A stretch of DNA of 63,066 bases from Streptosporangiales bacterium (GCA_009380095.1 WHSL01000005.1:1-63066); one strand, 5' to 3'. Shown: positions 10,588 to 20,925, counted from the first letter of the stretch. Made by a program: numbers and translations. Notes: generated by a model not told the origin, from the sequence alone.

Positions 10588-11249
10588 TCAGCGCAGGACG
10601 GTCCAGGTGAGGAGGGCGGTGGCGGCGGCGATCGGGCCCGCCGCGGCCGTCAGCAGCGGGCCACCCCAGGCGGCGAGCACCCCGAGCGCCGGGTCCACAG
10701 GATGCAGACCAGCGCCGCCACCAGCGTGGCCCCACCGGCCGACCACCACACCCCCCAGGCGGCCTGTCCGGCCACGGTCAGCGGGTCGCCGCAGGAGGCG
10801 GGGTTGCCGTCCGGGGCGGGGAACGCACAGGGCGGGCGCAGCTCCGCCTGCGCCGTGATCGCCGACATGAAGACCGGCAGCGGCAAGAACAGGACGGTGG
10901 GCAGCCAGAGCAACCGATACCACCCGCCCGGCGGAGAACCCGCCGCACGCCCGCGGGCCCGCTCCCGCCACGCGGCGACGACGAGCACCATCGCGGCGGG
11001 CACCAGAACCAGGGGCGACAGCAGCCACCAGAGGTGGTTCGCGAGCCCCGACACGACGAACGGCCCGGCATAGGCCACGCCGAGCCCCACCCCCAGCACA
11101 CCCGCCGCCACACCCCCGGCGACACGCCGCACGGGCACGGGCACGGGCACGGGCACGCCAGCCGAACCACCGACGTCCGGCGGCGGCATCGCACCGCCGT
11201 CCACAGGGCCGGCCGGACCACCCCGCCATGTCTCCGCCGATCCATCCAT
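10588..11249 (-). pseudogene. membrane protein gene with one frameshift
   Basis: From ATG 11249 the product has a Pro-rich head (VPVPVPVPVRR), then about four membrane segments, with 'VFMSAITAQAELRPPC' between the third and fourth. The reading frame breaks at a C4 run at 10680-10683: in one frame it ends '...WTRRSGCSPPGVARC', while adding one base gives a sensible last membrane segment 'VLAAWGGPLLTAAAGPIAA' ending at 10588. A single missing base in a homopolymer explains it. This may be real decay or a sequencing error. No family recognised. Confidence 0.6.
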
Positions 11250-11302
11250 ATCGGCTGGGACGCTACCGCCCCGCCCCACGGTTCCGCGCCGGAAAGCCAG
11301 GG

Positions 11303-12190
11303 TCAGCGGTGGGCAGGAGGCTGAGCGTCGGCCCGGCACTCGGCGAGCGTCTCCTCGGTCCCGCCAAGCGCCTCGGAGATCGACCAAGCCGCGGCCCTGA
11401 CCTGCGGCGCCAGCTCGTACATGCGCTCCGCGGGCATCCGCATCTCCGGCCCGCTGAGGCTCAGGCAGCCCACCACCCGCCCGGTCCCGTCGAAGATCGG
11501 CGACGCGACCGTACGGATCCCGGGCGTGCGCTCGGAGAACGACAGCGCGACCCGCTCCGCGCGGATCGTCGCGAGCTGCGCGCGCAGCCGGTCCGGGTCG
11601 GTGACCGTGGTGGGGGTGACCTGCTCGAGCGGGACGGCGAGCTGCTCCTCCTGCACCTTGTACGGCACGAACGCGAGCATCGCCTTGCCCGGCGCGCCGT
11701 ACGGCAGCTGGATCGGCTCGCCGATCTCGGTGTACGTGCGGCGCAGCGGTTGCCTGCTCTCCACCTGGTCGATCACCACGCGCTGCCAGGACGGCAGCAG
11801 CTCGTGCAGACCCGCCGTCTCGTCCACCTGGTCCCGCAGCTGATACATCACCGGCAGCGCGAGGTCGCGCAGCGCGGTCGGCACCTCGACGTCGCGGGCC
11901 AGCTGCGGGATGAGCGGGCCGAGCGCGTACCGACGGTGCGCCGTCTGCCGGACCAGCCGGTTCTGCTGCATCGCGGCGAGCAGCCGGTGCGCGGTGCTGG
12001 TGGACAGCCCGGTGGCTCGGGAGATCTCGCTGATGCCGAGCTCGGGGGTGTGCGGGCCGAAGCAGCGCAGGATCGCGGCCGCCCGGTCGATGGCCTGGAC
12101 GCCGGAGCGCTGCGGAACCGGCGCGGCGTCTCCGGTGACACCGCCGTTTCCATCGACGGACTGCACGTCGTGCGGGGGTGTGCTGGTCAC
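11303..12190 (-). CDS. IclR-family transcriptional regulator
   Basis: A 295-residue regulator. The N-terminal winged helix reads 'QAIDRAAAILRCF...ELGISEISRATGLSTSTAHRLLAAM', and the C-terminal effector domain is typical ('LALPVMYQLRDQVDETAGLHELL', 'GAPGKAMLAFVP', 'ERTPGIRTVASPIFDGTGRVVGCLSLSGP'). GTG at 12190 has GGGAGGGAC upstream. It is divergent from the CoA-transferase/crotonase/tct cluster, with palindromes at 12295-12320 between them. IclR regulators usually sense an intermediate of the pathway they control, so this one probably responds to the transporter's substrate or its CoA ester. Confidence 0.9.
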   Translation of the reverse strand: MTSTPPHDVQSVDGNGGVTGDAAPVPQRSGVQAIDRAAAILRCFGPHTPELGISEISRATGLSTSTAHRLLAAMQQNRLVRQTAHRRYALGPLIPQLARDVEVPTALRDLALPVMYQLRDQVDETAGLHELLPSWQRVVIDQVESRQPLRRTYTEIGEPIQLPYGAPGKAMLAFVPYKVQEEQLAVPLEQVTPTTVTDPDRLRAQLATIRAERVALSFSERTPGIRTVASPIFDGTGRVVGCLSLSGPEMRMPAERMYELAPQVRAAAWSISEALGGTEETLAECRADAQPPAHR

Positions 12191-12258
12191 CCGAGTCCCT
12201 CCCGAGGCGATTGCGTGGCGATGGCTGCGATGGCGCCGGGCCGTGGCGCGACGGCCCA

Positions 12259-12320
12259 TTGACGAAACGAGACGGTAACACTTACGGTTTCCTGCAATGC
12301 GGCATTGTATCCCACAATGC
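12259..12320 (+). promoter_or_regulatory. Promoter and nested palindromic operators of the CoA-transferase/tct cluster
   Basis: A -35-like TTGACG lies at 12259-12264 with a possible weak -10 near 12282. Just downstream two palindromes overlap: CAATGC-G-GCATTG at 12295-12307 and GCATTGT-N5-ACAATGC at 12302-12320. They lie 12 bp before the TTG start of the first gene and face the divergent iclR gene. Their position and sequence suit binding by the IclR protein. Confidence 0.55.
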
Positions 12321-12332
12321 GGGAGGGATGAG

Positions 12333-13565
12333 TTGCTTCCACTGGACGGGTTCAAGGTCCTTGACCTCACGAGGTTCTTGTCGGGCCCGTACTGCACGAT
12401 GGTTCTCGCCGAGCTCGGCGCCGACGTCATCAAGATCGAGCAGCCCGGCACGGGGGACGACTCCCGCCGACTGGCCCCCAAGGTCGAGGGCGAGAGCTAC
12501 CCGTACGGGATGCCCAACCGCAGCAAGCGGAGCATCTCGCTGGACCTGAAGAACCCGCGCGGGCACGAGGTCTTCATGCGCCTGCTGGACGGCGCCGACC
12601 TGGTGATCGAGAACTTCCGGCCCGGGGTCGCCAAGCGGCTGGGCATCGACCACGAGACGCTGCGCGCGGACCGTCCCGATCTGATCTGCGCCTCGATCAG
12701 CGGCTTCGGGCAGACCGGGCCGTACCGCGACCGGCCGGGCTTCGACATCATGGCGCAGGGCATGACCGGCCTGATGCGGATGACCGGCCACCCCGACGGC
12801 AGGCCCGCCAAGGTCGGCATCGCGGTCACCGACATCGCCGCCGGCGTCACCGCCGTCTACTCCATCCTCGCCGCCGAGCTGATGCGGCGCACCACCGGCG
12901 AGGGCACCTACATCGACGTCTCGCTGGTGGACTCCGCGCTGGCGTGGACGGTCTGGGAGTCCGGCGCGTTCTTCGCGGCCGGCGAGCTGCCCGCCGCGAC
13001 CGGCACACGGCACCGCAGGTCCACGCCCTACCAGGCGTACCGCAGCGCGGACGGCTTCGTGACCATCGGCGCCAACAGCGACCGGCTGTGGAAGCGGCTG
13101 GTGCTCGACGTGTTCGAGCTGCCGGACTGGCTGGAGGACCCGCGGTTCGCCACCCTGCCCGACCGGATGGCCAACATCGACGAACTCGAGCGGGAGATCG
13201 AGGCGATCACCACCACCAAGACCACCGCCGAGTGGATCGAGATCCTGGACAAGGCCGGCGTGCCCGGCGGTCCGGTGCTCACGTACGAGGAGGCGCTCGC
13301 CGACCCGCACACCCAGGCGCGCGACATGGTCACCGAGCTCGAGCACCCCATCATCGGCACGATGCGCACGATCTCGCCCCCGGCCAAGATGGCGGGCGTA
13401 CCGATCAAGGTCCGCAACCCCGCCCCCTGGCTCGGCCAGCACACCGCCGAGGTGCTCGAGCAGCACGGCTTCACCGGCGCCGAGATCGAGACGCTCGTCG
13501 CCGAGGGCGTCGCCTTCGACCAGCACCCCGACCTGCACGCCGCGGGCGACGAGAGCGAGGAGTGA
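12333..13565 (+). CDS. CaiB/BaiF class III CoA-transferase
   Basis: A 410-residue family III CoA-transferase. It starts 'LLPLDGFKVLDLTRFLSGPYCTMVLAELGADVIKIEQP' and carries 'NRSKRSISLDLKNPRG', 'SISGFGQTGPYRDRPGFD' and the likely catalytic Asp in 'GIAVTDIAAG'. The TTG at 12333 is chosen because GGGAGGGATGAG lies immediately upstream; an ATG at 12297 lies inside the operator. Such enzymes move CoA between carboxylic acids, commonly from succinyl-CoA. As first gene of the block it probably activates the acid imported by the TctABC system. Confidence 0.9.
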   Translation: MLPLDGFKVLDLTRFLSGPYCTMVLAELGADVIKIEQPGTGDDSRRLAPKVEGESYPYGMPNRSKRSISLDLKNPRGHEVFMRLLDGADLVIENFRPGVAKRLGIDHETLRADRPDLICASISGFGQTGPYRDRPGFDIMAQGMTGLMRMTGHPDGRPAKVGIAVTDIAAGVTAVYSILAAELMRRTTGEGTYIDVSLVDSALAWTVWESGAFFAAGELPAATGTRHRRSTPYQAYRSADGFVTIGANSDRLWKRLVLDVFELPDWLEDPRFATLPDRMANIDELEREIEAITTTKTTAEWIEILDKAGVPGGPVLTYEEALADPHTQARDMVTELEHPIIGTMRTISPPAKMAGVPIKVRNPAPWLGQHTAEVLEQHGFTGAEIETLVAEGVAFDQHPDLHAAGDESEE

Positions 13566-13571
13566 CGAACC

Positions 13572-14354
13572 ATGTCCGATGACCTGCTTGTCGAGCGCTC
13601 GGGCGCGGTCGTCACGCTGACCCTCAACCGGCCGGACAGCCACAACGCCATCCGGCTCGGCATGTACGAGGCGCTGCCCAAGGTGATCGAGGAGATCGAG
13701 AACGACGCCACGGTTAAGGTGCTGGTGCTCCGCGGCGCCGGGGAGAAGTCCTTCGCCTCCGGCGCGGACATCAGCGAGTTCGAAGAGGTACGCGGCAACG
13801 CGACGAGCGCCAAGGCGTACAACGAACAGGTGGCCGCCGCCGAGCGCGCGCTGAGCGGGCTCACCAAGCCCACCATCGCGATGATCCACGGCTACTGCAT
13901 CGGCGGCGGCCTCGGCCTGGCGCTGGCCTGCGACATGAGGTTCGCCGACGAGCGCGGCAAGTTCGCGATCACCCCCGCCAAGCTGGGGCTCGTCTACAGC
14001 CTCGAGTCCACCAAGCGGCTCGTCGACGTGGCCGGGCCGTCCCGCGCCAAGTGGGTGCTGATGTCCGGCCAGCAGATGGACGCCGGTACGGCCCTGCGCG
14101 TGGGCCTCGTCGACGAGGTGGTCCCCCGCGACGAGCTGAACGCGCACACGTACGCCTTCGCCAAGCTGATCACCACCCGCGCGCAGTTCAGCGTGCGGGC
14201 GGCGAAGCGGATCGTGGGCATGATCGCCGACGGTCAGACCGAGGACGACGAGAAGTCGTGGGACCTGCGCAACTCGTCGTTCGACACCGAGGACTACGCC
14301 GAGGGCGTACGGGCCTTCCTGGAGAAGCGCCCGCCGGTCTTCACCTGGTCGTAG
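13572..14354 (+). CDS. crotonase-superfamily protein lacking the hydratase Glu pair
   Basis: A 260-residue crotonase fold protein starting 6 bp after the CoA-transferase, with GGAG upstream of ATG 13572. It has the CoA/oxyanion motifs 'GEKSFASGADISEF' and 'HGYCIGGGLGLALACDMRFAD'. The two glutamates of true enoyl-CoA hydratases are absent: the usual 'GGGxE' reads GGGLG, and 'PE' in the second motif reads 'ITPAKLGL'. It is therefore probably not a simple hydratase; isomerase, decarboxylase or thioester-hydrolase chemistry is possible. It likely acts on the CoA ester made by its neighbour. Confidence 0.85.
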   Translation: MSDDLLVERSGAVVTLTLNRPDSHNAIRLGMYEALPKVIEEIENDATVKVLVLRGAGEKSFASGADISEFEEVRGNATSAKAYNEQVAAAERALSGLTKPTIAMIHGYCIGGGLGLALACDMRFADERGKFAITPAKLGLVYSLESTKRLVDVAGPSRAKWVLMSGQQMDAGTALRVGLVDEVVPRDELNAHTYAFAKLITTRAQFSVRAAKRIVGMIADGQTEDDEKSWDLRNSSFDTEDYAEGVRAFLEKRPPVFTWS

Positions 14355-14387
14355 AACCTTCTTCCAAACAAAAGAGAACGCCGAACC

Positions 14388-14433
14388 TCCGGCGGATCCG
14401 CCCGGTCGACCCAGGACGGGCGGAACCGCCGGA
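14388..14433 (+). terminator. Intercistronic hairpin before tctC
   Basis: The 17-nt arms 14388-14404 and 14417-14433 pair with one A-A mismatch around a 12-nt loop, and a pyrimidine-rich stretch follows. It separates the enzyme genes from the transporter genes. It may attenuate or protect the mRNA, since all genes point the same way. Confidence 0.5.
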
Positions 14434-14578
14434 TCTTCCCAACTGAGACAACGCCCCGGGTTCCAGGTCGTCGCGTGCGGGGACGCCGCGGCCCGGCCCA
14501 CCTCGATTCCGGGCTCCGCCGGCCGGGGGACGACGCGCCCTCGACCCTCCGGTGGACCCTCTCCGGAGGAGGTCACAC

Positions 14579-15571
14579 GTGCGATTCCGAATCAGGTCCG
14601 CGCTCGCGGCTGCGCTCGCGATGGCGCTGCTCACCGCGTGCGGCGCCGGCAGCACCGGCGGCGGCAGCGCGGAGAGCGCGGAGGACTATCCGAGCAAGCA
14701 GCTGGACTGGACGATCGCGTTCGGTCCCGGCGGCGGCAACGACATCATGGCCCGCACCATGGTGGACATCCTGAAGAAGAAGAAACTCTACCCCGAGGAC
14801 ATCCGCATGGAGAACCGGGACGGCGGCAGCGGCGCCACCGGCTGGGGTCACCTGTTCAGCAAGCGCGGCGACGGGTACGCGATCTCCACCACGTCGGGCT
14901 CGTTCATCACCACGCCGATGCAGGCCAAGACCGGCTGGACGTGGAAGGACTTCACCCCGGTCGGGCTGATGGCCACGGACAACTCGCTGTTCACGGTCAA
15001 CCCCAAGAGCAACATCACCACCTGGGAGGCCTGGGTCGACTCCGCCAAGGAGAAGGGCACGGTCAAGGTCGGCGGGATCGGCACCGTCAACGTCGACTTC
15101 ATCCAGCACGCGATGCTCGCCCAGCAGGCCGGTTACAAGATCGACTATGTGCCCTTCAACGAGGAGGGCCAGCTCATCACCTCGCTGAGCTCGGGCGCGC
15201 TGGACGCGATCGTGTCCAACCCCTCGGAGGTCGTCGGGCAGATCGACGCGAAGAAGATGAACGCCTTGCTCTACACCGGCAAGAAGCCGCTTCCTTCGCA
15301 CCCGCACATCCCGACGGGAGAGTCGCTCGGGTACGAGGATCTGCCGTCAACGCCGCGTGGCCTGATCCTCGCCCCCGACGCGCCGGAGCACGCGCAGAAG
15401 TGGTGGACGGACACGATGAAGAAGGTCGTCGCCACCCCCGAGTGGAAGGCGTACCTGAAGAAGAACGACCTCACGCCGGACGAGCGCTGGGGTGACGACT
15501 TCACCGCCTACCTCCAGGAGACCTCGGGCCTGCTCGAGACCAAGCTCAGGGAGCAGGGTGCGTTGAAGTGA
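14579..15571 (+). CDS. tctC: TctC-like substrate-binding lipoprotein
   Basis: The extracytoplasmic solute receptor of a tripartite tricarboxylate transporter (Bug family), 330 aa. GTG 14579 is preceded by GGAGGAGG. A lipoprotein signal 'RSALAAALAMALLTAC' gives lipid attachment at Cys21. The mature protein has 'LDWTIAFGPGGGNDIMARTMVDIL' and 'VKVGGIGTVNVDFI', typical of Bug proteins that bind carboxylate groups. It delivers substrate to TctB/TctA, whose genes follow with coupled or close spacing. Whether the ligand is citrate or another carboxylate cannot be read from the sequence. Confidence 0.88.
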   Translation: MRFRIRSALAAALAMALLTACGAGSTGGGSAESAEDYPSKQLDWTIAFGPGGGNDIMARTMVDILKKKKLYPEDIRMENRDGGSGATGWGHLFSKRGDGYAISTTSGSFITTPMQAKTGWTWKDFTPVGLMATDNSLFTVNPKSNITTWEAWVDSAKEKGTVKVGGIGTVNVDFIQHAMLAQQAGYKIDYVPFNEEGQLITSLSSGALDAIVSNPSEVVGQIDAKKMNALLYTGKKPLPSHPHIPTGESLGYEDLPSTPRGLILAPDAPEHAQKWWTDTMKKVVATPEWKAYLKKNDLTPDERWGDDFTAYLQETSGLLETKLREQGALK

Positions 15572-16161
15572 CCGCCGCGCCCGAACGATCGGCCCCCGAA
15601 GCCGCCCGCCCCACGGGCGGGCGGCTCCGGACCTCCGGTCTCACCGTGTTCCTCGGCGTCCTCGTGGTCGTCCTCGCGTTCTACACGCAGCAGGCCCTGG
15701 GGATGGAGTGGCGGACGACGGCCGGGCGCATCGGGCCCGGCTTCTTCCCGCGCATCATCGGCGTCATCGGCATCGTGCTCTGCGTGGCGGCCGCGATCCG
15801 GTCGCTCCGGCGTGAACCGGCAGGGCCGGAGGGGGCGGCGGACGCACCGGAGGGTACGGCCGCCGGGGACACGCCGGGCGACGCCGCGGACGGCGACCGG
15901 GACGGCCCCCCGGACCTCGGCACCCACCCCCGCGTGCTGCTCGGCATCGCCGCCGCGCTGCTGGTCCTGGTGACGTTCTTCATCCCGCTGGGCGCCCTCG
16001 TCGGCGGCGCGCTGTTCATGTTCGCGGTCTTCTGGGTGCTGGGCGATCGCCGGCCGCTCCGCGACGCCGCGTTCTCCGTACTCGTCCCGCTCGTCCTCTA
16101 CCTGCTCTTCGAGGTGTTCCTGGAGGCGGGCCTGCCCGAGGGCATCGTGCCGCTGCCCTGA
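15568..16161 (+). CDS. tctB: TctB-like small membrane subunit
   Basis: A 197-residue protein with four hydrophobic segments and a Glu/Ala/Asp-rich cytoplasmic loop between the second and third. It matches the small TctB subunit in size, topology and position between tctC and tctA; the 'GRIGPGFFPRIIG' motif before the second segment is typical. The GTG start overlaps the tctC stop (GTGA), so translation is coupled. Confidence 0.85.
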   Translation: MTAAPERSAPEAARPTGGRLRTSGLTVFLGVLVVVLAFYTQQALGMEWRTTAGRIGPGFFPRIIGVIGIVLCVAAAIRSLRREPAGPEGAADAPEGTAAGDTPGDAADGDRDGPPDLGTHPRVLLGIAAALLVLVTFFIPLGALVGGALFMFAVFWVLGDRRPLRDAAFSVLVPLVLYLLFEVFLEAGLPEGIVPLP

Positions 16162-16213
16162 TCCCCCGGGCGTCTCGCGCGCCACGATCCCCCTCGTGTG
16201 GAGGCCCTAGAAA

Positions 16214-17743
16214 GTGGAAATTCTCGGCAACCTGGTGGGCGGCATCGGCCACGCCGTCTCACCGCTGAACCTGGCGCTGCTGGCGGCGGGGGTGCTGCTC
16301 GGCATGGTCGTGGGGGTCATGCCCGGCCTCGGCCCCTCGGCCGGGCTGGCGATCCTGCTGCCGCTGACGTTCAGCCTGGACCCCACGGGCGCCATCGTGA
16401 TGCTGGCCGCCGTCTACTACGGCGCCATGTACGGCGGCACGATCACCTCGGTGCTGATCAACACCCCCGGCGAGTCCGCCACGGTGGCCAGTACGTTCGA
16501 CGGGTATCCGCTCGCCCAACAGGGCCGGGCGGGCCCGGCGCTGGTGATGGCCGCGGTGGCCTCGTTCGTCGCGGGCACGGTGGGCACGCTGATGCTCAGC
16601 GTCGCGGCTCCGGTCACCGCCGGCGTGGCCGAGAGCTTCGGGCCCCCCGAGCTCTTCCTGCTGGTCATGGCCGGCCTGCTCACGCTCATCGTGGTGATCG
16701 GCAAGAACCGGCTGCTCGGCGTGATCTCCGCGATCATCGGCTTCGCGCTGGCCACCGTGGGGATCGACATCGGCGGCGGCGAGCAGCGCTACACCTTCGG
16801 CTCGCCGGAGCTCATCAACGGCATCGACTTCATCCCGGTCGCGATCGGCCTGTTCGGCGTGGGCGAGGTGCTCTGGACGCTGTACAACGGCGGGCACCTG
16901 GAGCGGCTGCGGTACTTCAAGCTGAAGGCGGGCTCGCAGGGCTTCTGGCCGACCCGGACCGACTGGCGGGAGTCCCGCGGCCCGTCCGTACGGGGCTCCT
17001 TCCTCGGCTTCTTCGTGGGCGTCGCCCCCGGCGCGGGCGCCACGATCGCGTCGCTGATGTCGTACAGCCTGGAGAAGTCGCTGTCCAAGAGGCCGGAGCG
17101 GTTCGGCAAGGGCGCGATGCCCGGTCTCGTCGGGCCGGAGGCGGCCAACAACGCCGCCACCTCCGGGGCCATGGTGCCCCTGCTGACCCTCGGAATCCCC
17201 GGCTCGGCCGCCACCGCGGTGCTGCTCGGCGGATTCCTGATGTGGGACCTGAAGCCGGGACCGCTGCTCATGGAGCAGGAGCCGGACTTCGCGTGGGGCC
17301 TCATCGGCAGCATGTATCTGGGCAACGCGATGTTGCTGGCCATCAACGTCTTCTGCATCCCGATCTTCGCAAGCCTGGCCCGGGTGCCGTTCCGTGATTT
17401 GGCACCTGTCATCCTCGTGATGTGTGCACTTGGGACCTTCACGGTGAACGACAGCATCATCGAGGTCGGCATCATGGCGGTCTGCGGTGTGCTCGGGTTC
17501 TTCATGCGATTGTTCGGACTGGTGCCGGCGGCGACGGTGATCGCCTTGGTGCTCGGTCCGATGGCGGAGGAAACACTTCGCCAATCGATGATCATCTCGG
17601 GAGGGAGTTTCGCCGTCTTCGTGCAGCGCCCCGGCTCGTTGGTGCTGCTCGGCGTGATCGTCGTCCTGAGCCTGCTGCCGCTGTACGGCGCTTGGGCACG
17701 GCGCCGCGCCCCGGACCAGAGTCGTTCCGGAGAGCGGGTCTAG
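16214..17743 (+). CDS. tctA: TctA-like large permease subunit
   Basis: A 509-residue large permease subunit with about eleven or twelve membrane segments. Family hallmarks include 'GMVVGVMPGLGPSAGLAILLPLTF', 'AAVYYGAMYGGTITSVLINTPGE' and the duplicated 'GVAPGAGATIASLMSY...GPEAANNAATSGAMVPLLTLGIPGS'. It forms the secondary-transport channel of the TctCBA complex, using ion gradients for carboxylate uptake. GTG at 16214 lies 52 bp after tctB. A hairpin at 17747-17791 follows directly. Confidence 0.92.
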   Translation: MEILGNLVGGIGHAVSPLNLALLAAGVLLGMVVGVMPGLGPSAGLAILLPLTFSLDPTGAIVMLAAVYYGAMYGGTITSVLINTPGESATVASTFDGYPLAQQGRAGPALVMAAVASFVAGTVGTLMLSVAAPVTAGVAESFGPPELFLLVMAGLLTLIVVIGKNRLLGVISAIIGFALATVGIDIGGGEQRYTFGSPELINGIDFIPVAIGLFGVGEVLWTLYNGGHLERLRYFKLKAGSQGFWPTRTDWRESRGPSVRGSFLGFFVGVAPGAGATIASLMSYSLEKSLSKRPERFGKGAMPGLVGPEAANNAATSGAMVPLLTLGIPGSAATAVLLGGFLMWDLKPGPLLMEQEPDFAWGLIGSMYLGNAMLLAINVFCIPIFASLARVPFRDLAPVILVMCALGTFTVNDSIIEVGIMAVCGVLGFFMRLFGLVPAATVIALVLGPMAEETLRQSMIISGGSFAVFVQRPGSLVLLGVIVVLSLLPLYGAWARRRAPDQSRSGERV

Positions 17744-17746
17744 GAA

Positions 17747-17791
17747 GTGTTCGAAATGGGCTGTCCGATCCAGGAGTGGCATTCCGAACAC
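17747..17791 (+). terminator. Hairpin after tctA
   Basis: Arms GTGTTCGAAATG (17747-17758) and CATTCCGAACAC (17780-17791) pair at 11 of 12 positions around a 21-nt loop. It starts 3 bp after the tctA stop and lies 78 bp before gltA. It probably ends or attenuates the tct transcript before citrate synthase. Confidence 0.5.
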
Positions 17792-17869
17792 GGGATTATC
17801 GAGGCAAGCGCGGCCGAGGCATGAACCCGGTGCCTTAGTTCGAGCCTGTTCCTCTGGGAGGGAAGATTC

Positions 17870-19198
<1,329 letters not shown>

Positions 19199-19217
19199 GT
19201 CCCTTCTGATGTTCAGC

Positions 19218-19241
19218 GCCCCCGGGGGGTGTCCCGGGGGC
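19218..19241 (+). terminator. gltA terminator hairpin
   Basis: Perfect 9-bp stem: GCCCCCGGG (19218-19226) with CCCGGGGGC (19233-19241), 6-nt loop, 19 bp after the citrate synthase stop. There is no U-tract, as is common in high-G+C actinobacteria. Confidence 0.7.
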
Positions 19242-19962
19242 GGACTCCGTCGTCGGCGACCGCGACATGATCGTGGTGATGCCGGACGGCGGCTTCAACG
19301 GCTGGTACTCGGACTGGTTCGGCAGCGATCTGGACGGCCACACTCCGTACCCGCCCCCCGCCTGGGAGACCCACCACCTGCGGGAGCTGCTGCCCTGGGT
19401 GGACGGTCACCTGCGCACCGTGCCGACACGGGAGAGCCGGGCGATCGCGGGGCTGTCCATGGGCGGCTTCGGCACGATGTCGTACGCGGCCCGCAACCCC
19501 GAGCTGTTCGGCGCGGCCGGCGCGTTCTCCGGCGGCGTGCACCCGACCCTGCTCTATCCCTCCGTGGCGCTGGTGCTCAGCGGGACCAACCTGCCGTACG
19601 GGAGACCGCTCGACCTGTGCGTCCGGGGCAACCCGTTCACGAAGTACCGGAACTGGGCGGCGCACGACCCCACCCGGCTGGCCGGAGAGCTCCAGGACAC
19701 CCACCTGTACGTGGCCACGGGCACGGGCACGCCGAGCGACCCCGACGACCTCGACGCGGGCCTGCTCGGCGCGGCCGGGATCGAGGGCGTGGTGCTGCTG
19801 ATGAACCTCGAGTTCCGCCGGGCCCTCGACAAGGCCGGCGCCGACTACACGTGGGACGTGCACTCCGGCACCCACACCTGGCGCTACTGGCCGGAGGATC
19901 TGCGGCGCTTCCTCACCCACCTGGACGGCTGGCAGGGCCGGACCGAGGCCGCGCGGCGCTGA
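19242..19962 (+). pseudogene. 5'-truncated alpha/beta-hydrolase esterase
   Basis: Coding sequence of the esterase-D/antigen-85-like hydrolase family begins abruptly after the gltA hairpin, at 'DSVVGDRDMIVVMPDGG'. The rest looks intact: nucleophile elbow 'IAGLSMGGFGTMSYAAR', and a C-terminal 'YTWDVHSGTHTWRYW' holding the likely catalytic His. The missing N-terminal 60-100 residues would carry the signal peptide and first strands. An ATG at 19267 could still give a 231-residue protein, but no ribosome site precedes it. I read it as a deletion remnant. Confidence 0.7.
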
Positions 19963-19973
19963 GCGGGCGGGGG

Positions 19974-20330
19974 TCAGGCGGTGTCGCGGGGGACGGAGCG
20001 GAGCCGGGGGTGGCGGGCGCGCAGCATGGCCTCGCCGGCGCGTTCGTAGTTGGCGAGCGCGCTCTTCCAGGCGTGGTCGAGCGCGGCGTCGTCACCGGGC
20101 ATGCCGGTGGCGTCGCCGGGGCCGGCGTCCCCCGAGTCGCCGCCGACCCGGCGCCGATCGACCTCGTCGAGCACGTAGGACGCGTCGACGAAGGCCTGTC
20201 GGGCCGCCTGCACATCGCCCCTGTTTCCAGCCCGTTCCGCGCGTTTCACCGCCTCGGCGGACCTGACGAGCAGGCGGTCGACCTCAAGGCCCGTCCGTAC
20301 GAGACGTACGGTGCGAGATTCACCCAGCAT
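19974..20330 (-). CDS. helical hypothetical protein (118 aa)
   Basis: A hydrophilic, mostly helical protein starting MLGESRTVRLVRTGLEVDRL, rich in Arg/Ala with a Gly/Asp-rich linker near the middle and 'HAWKSALANYERAGEAMLRAR' later. No family recognised. ATG at 20330 is preferred with GGGGCGTGATC upstream; GTG at 20336 is an alternative. It converges with the truncated esterase, 11 bp apart. Confidence 0.55.
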   Translation of the reverse strand: MLGESRTVRLVRTGLEVDRLLVRSAEAVKRAERAGNRGDVQAARQAFVDASYVLDEVDRRRVGGDSGDAGPGDATGMPGDDAALDHAWKSALANYERAGEAMLRARHPRLRSVPRDTA

Positions 20331-20487
20331 GATCACGCCCCTGCTGGTGGAGAGGTCGGGTGTGCAACATCGCCGAATGTAGGCGGACCGGGACGCTCCG
20401 GCATGAGCCCGAGAGCCCAGTTCGGGGGCCCAATTAGTTGGGCCTGGCGCACCCGGTCGGAACGTGCTTACGCAGGTCAGAGGCAGA

Positions 20488-20925
20488 TCAGGGGGCGAGG
20501 CCGGTGATCAGGGCGCCGATCAGCCGAGGCGCCACGAGCCGCCCGTCGGCCAGCCGCTTGGCGGTGAGCCGGTCGGACAGCGTGAGCTCGACGAGGCCGT
20601 GCATCTCCGCCCAGATCAGCGCGGCGAGGTCGTCCAGCGGCAGCGGCCGGATCTGCCCGGCGTCCCGGCAGGACGCGAGCACGCCGAGGAGGGCCTCGAT
20701 CACCTCGTGGATGGTGGCCTCGAGCTCCGGCTCCGCCTTCTTGTCCACCGGCCCGCTGAACATCAGCCGGTAGTAGGCGGGACTGTGCAGCCCGAAGCGC
20801 ACGTACGCCGTGCAGCCCTGCCGCAGGGCGTCGAGCGGGGTGCCGTCGGAGGCGGCCACCGCGGCCCTGATCTCGGCGTTCAGCCCGGCGAAACCGACCT
20901 GGGCGACGGCGGCGAGCAGCTCGCG
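20488..20925 (-). pseudogene. TetR-family regulator, C-terminal half only
   Basis: The minus strand encodes a TetR ligand-binding domain of the WHG type: 'ALRQGCTAYVRFGLHSPAYYRLMFSGPV' and 'PLDDLAALIWAEMHGLVELTLS'. The N-terminal helix-turn-helix is absent; just upstream the opposite strand already reads as xanthine dehydrogenase sequence. The gene was therefore cut near 20925 and cannot bind DNA. Confidence 0.75.
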
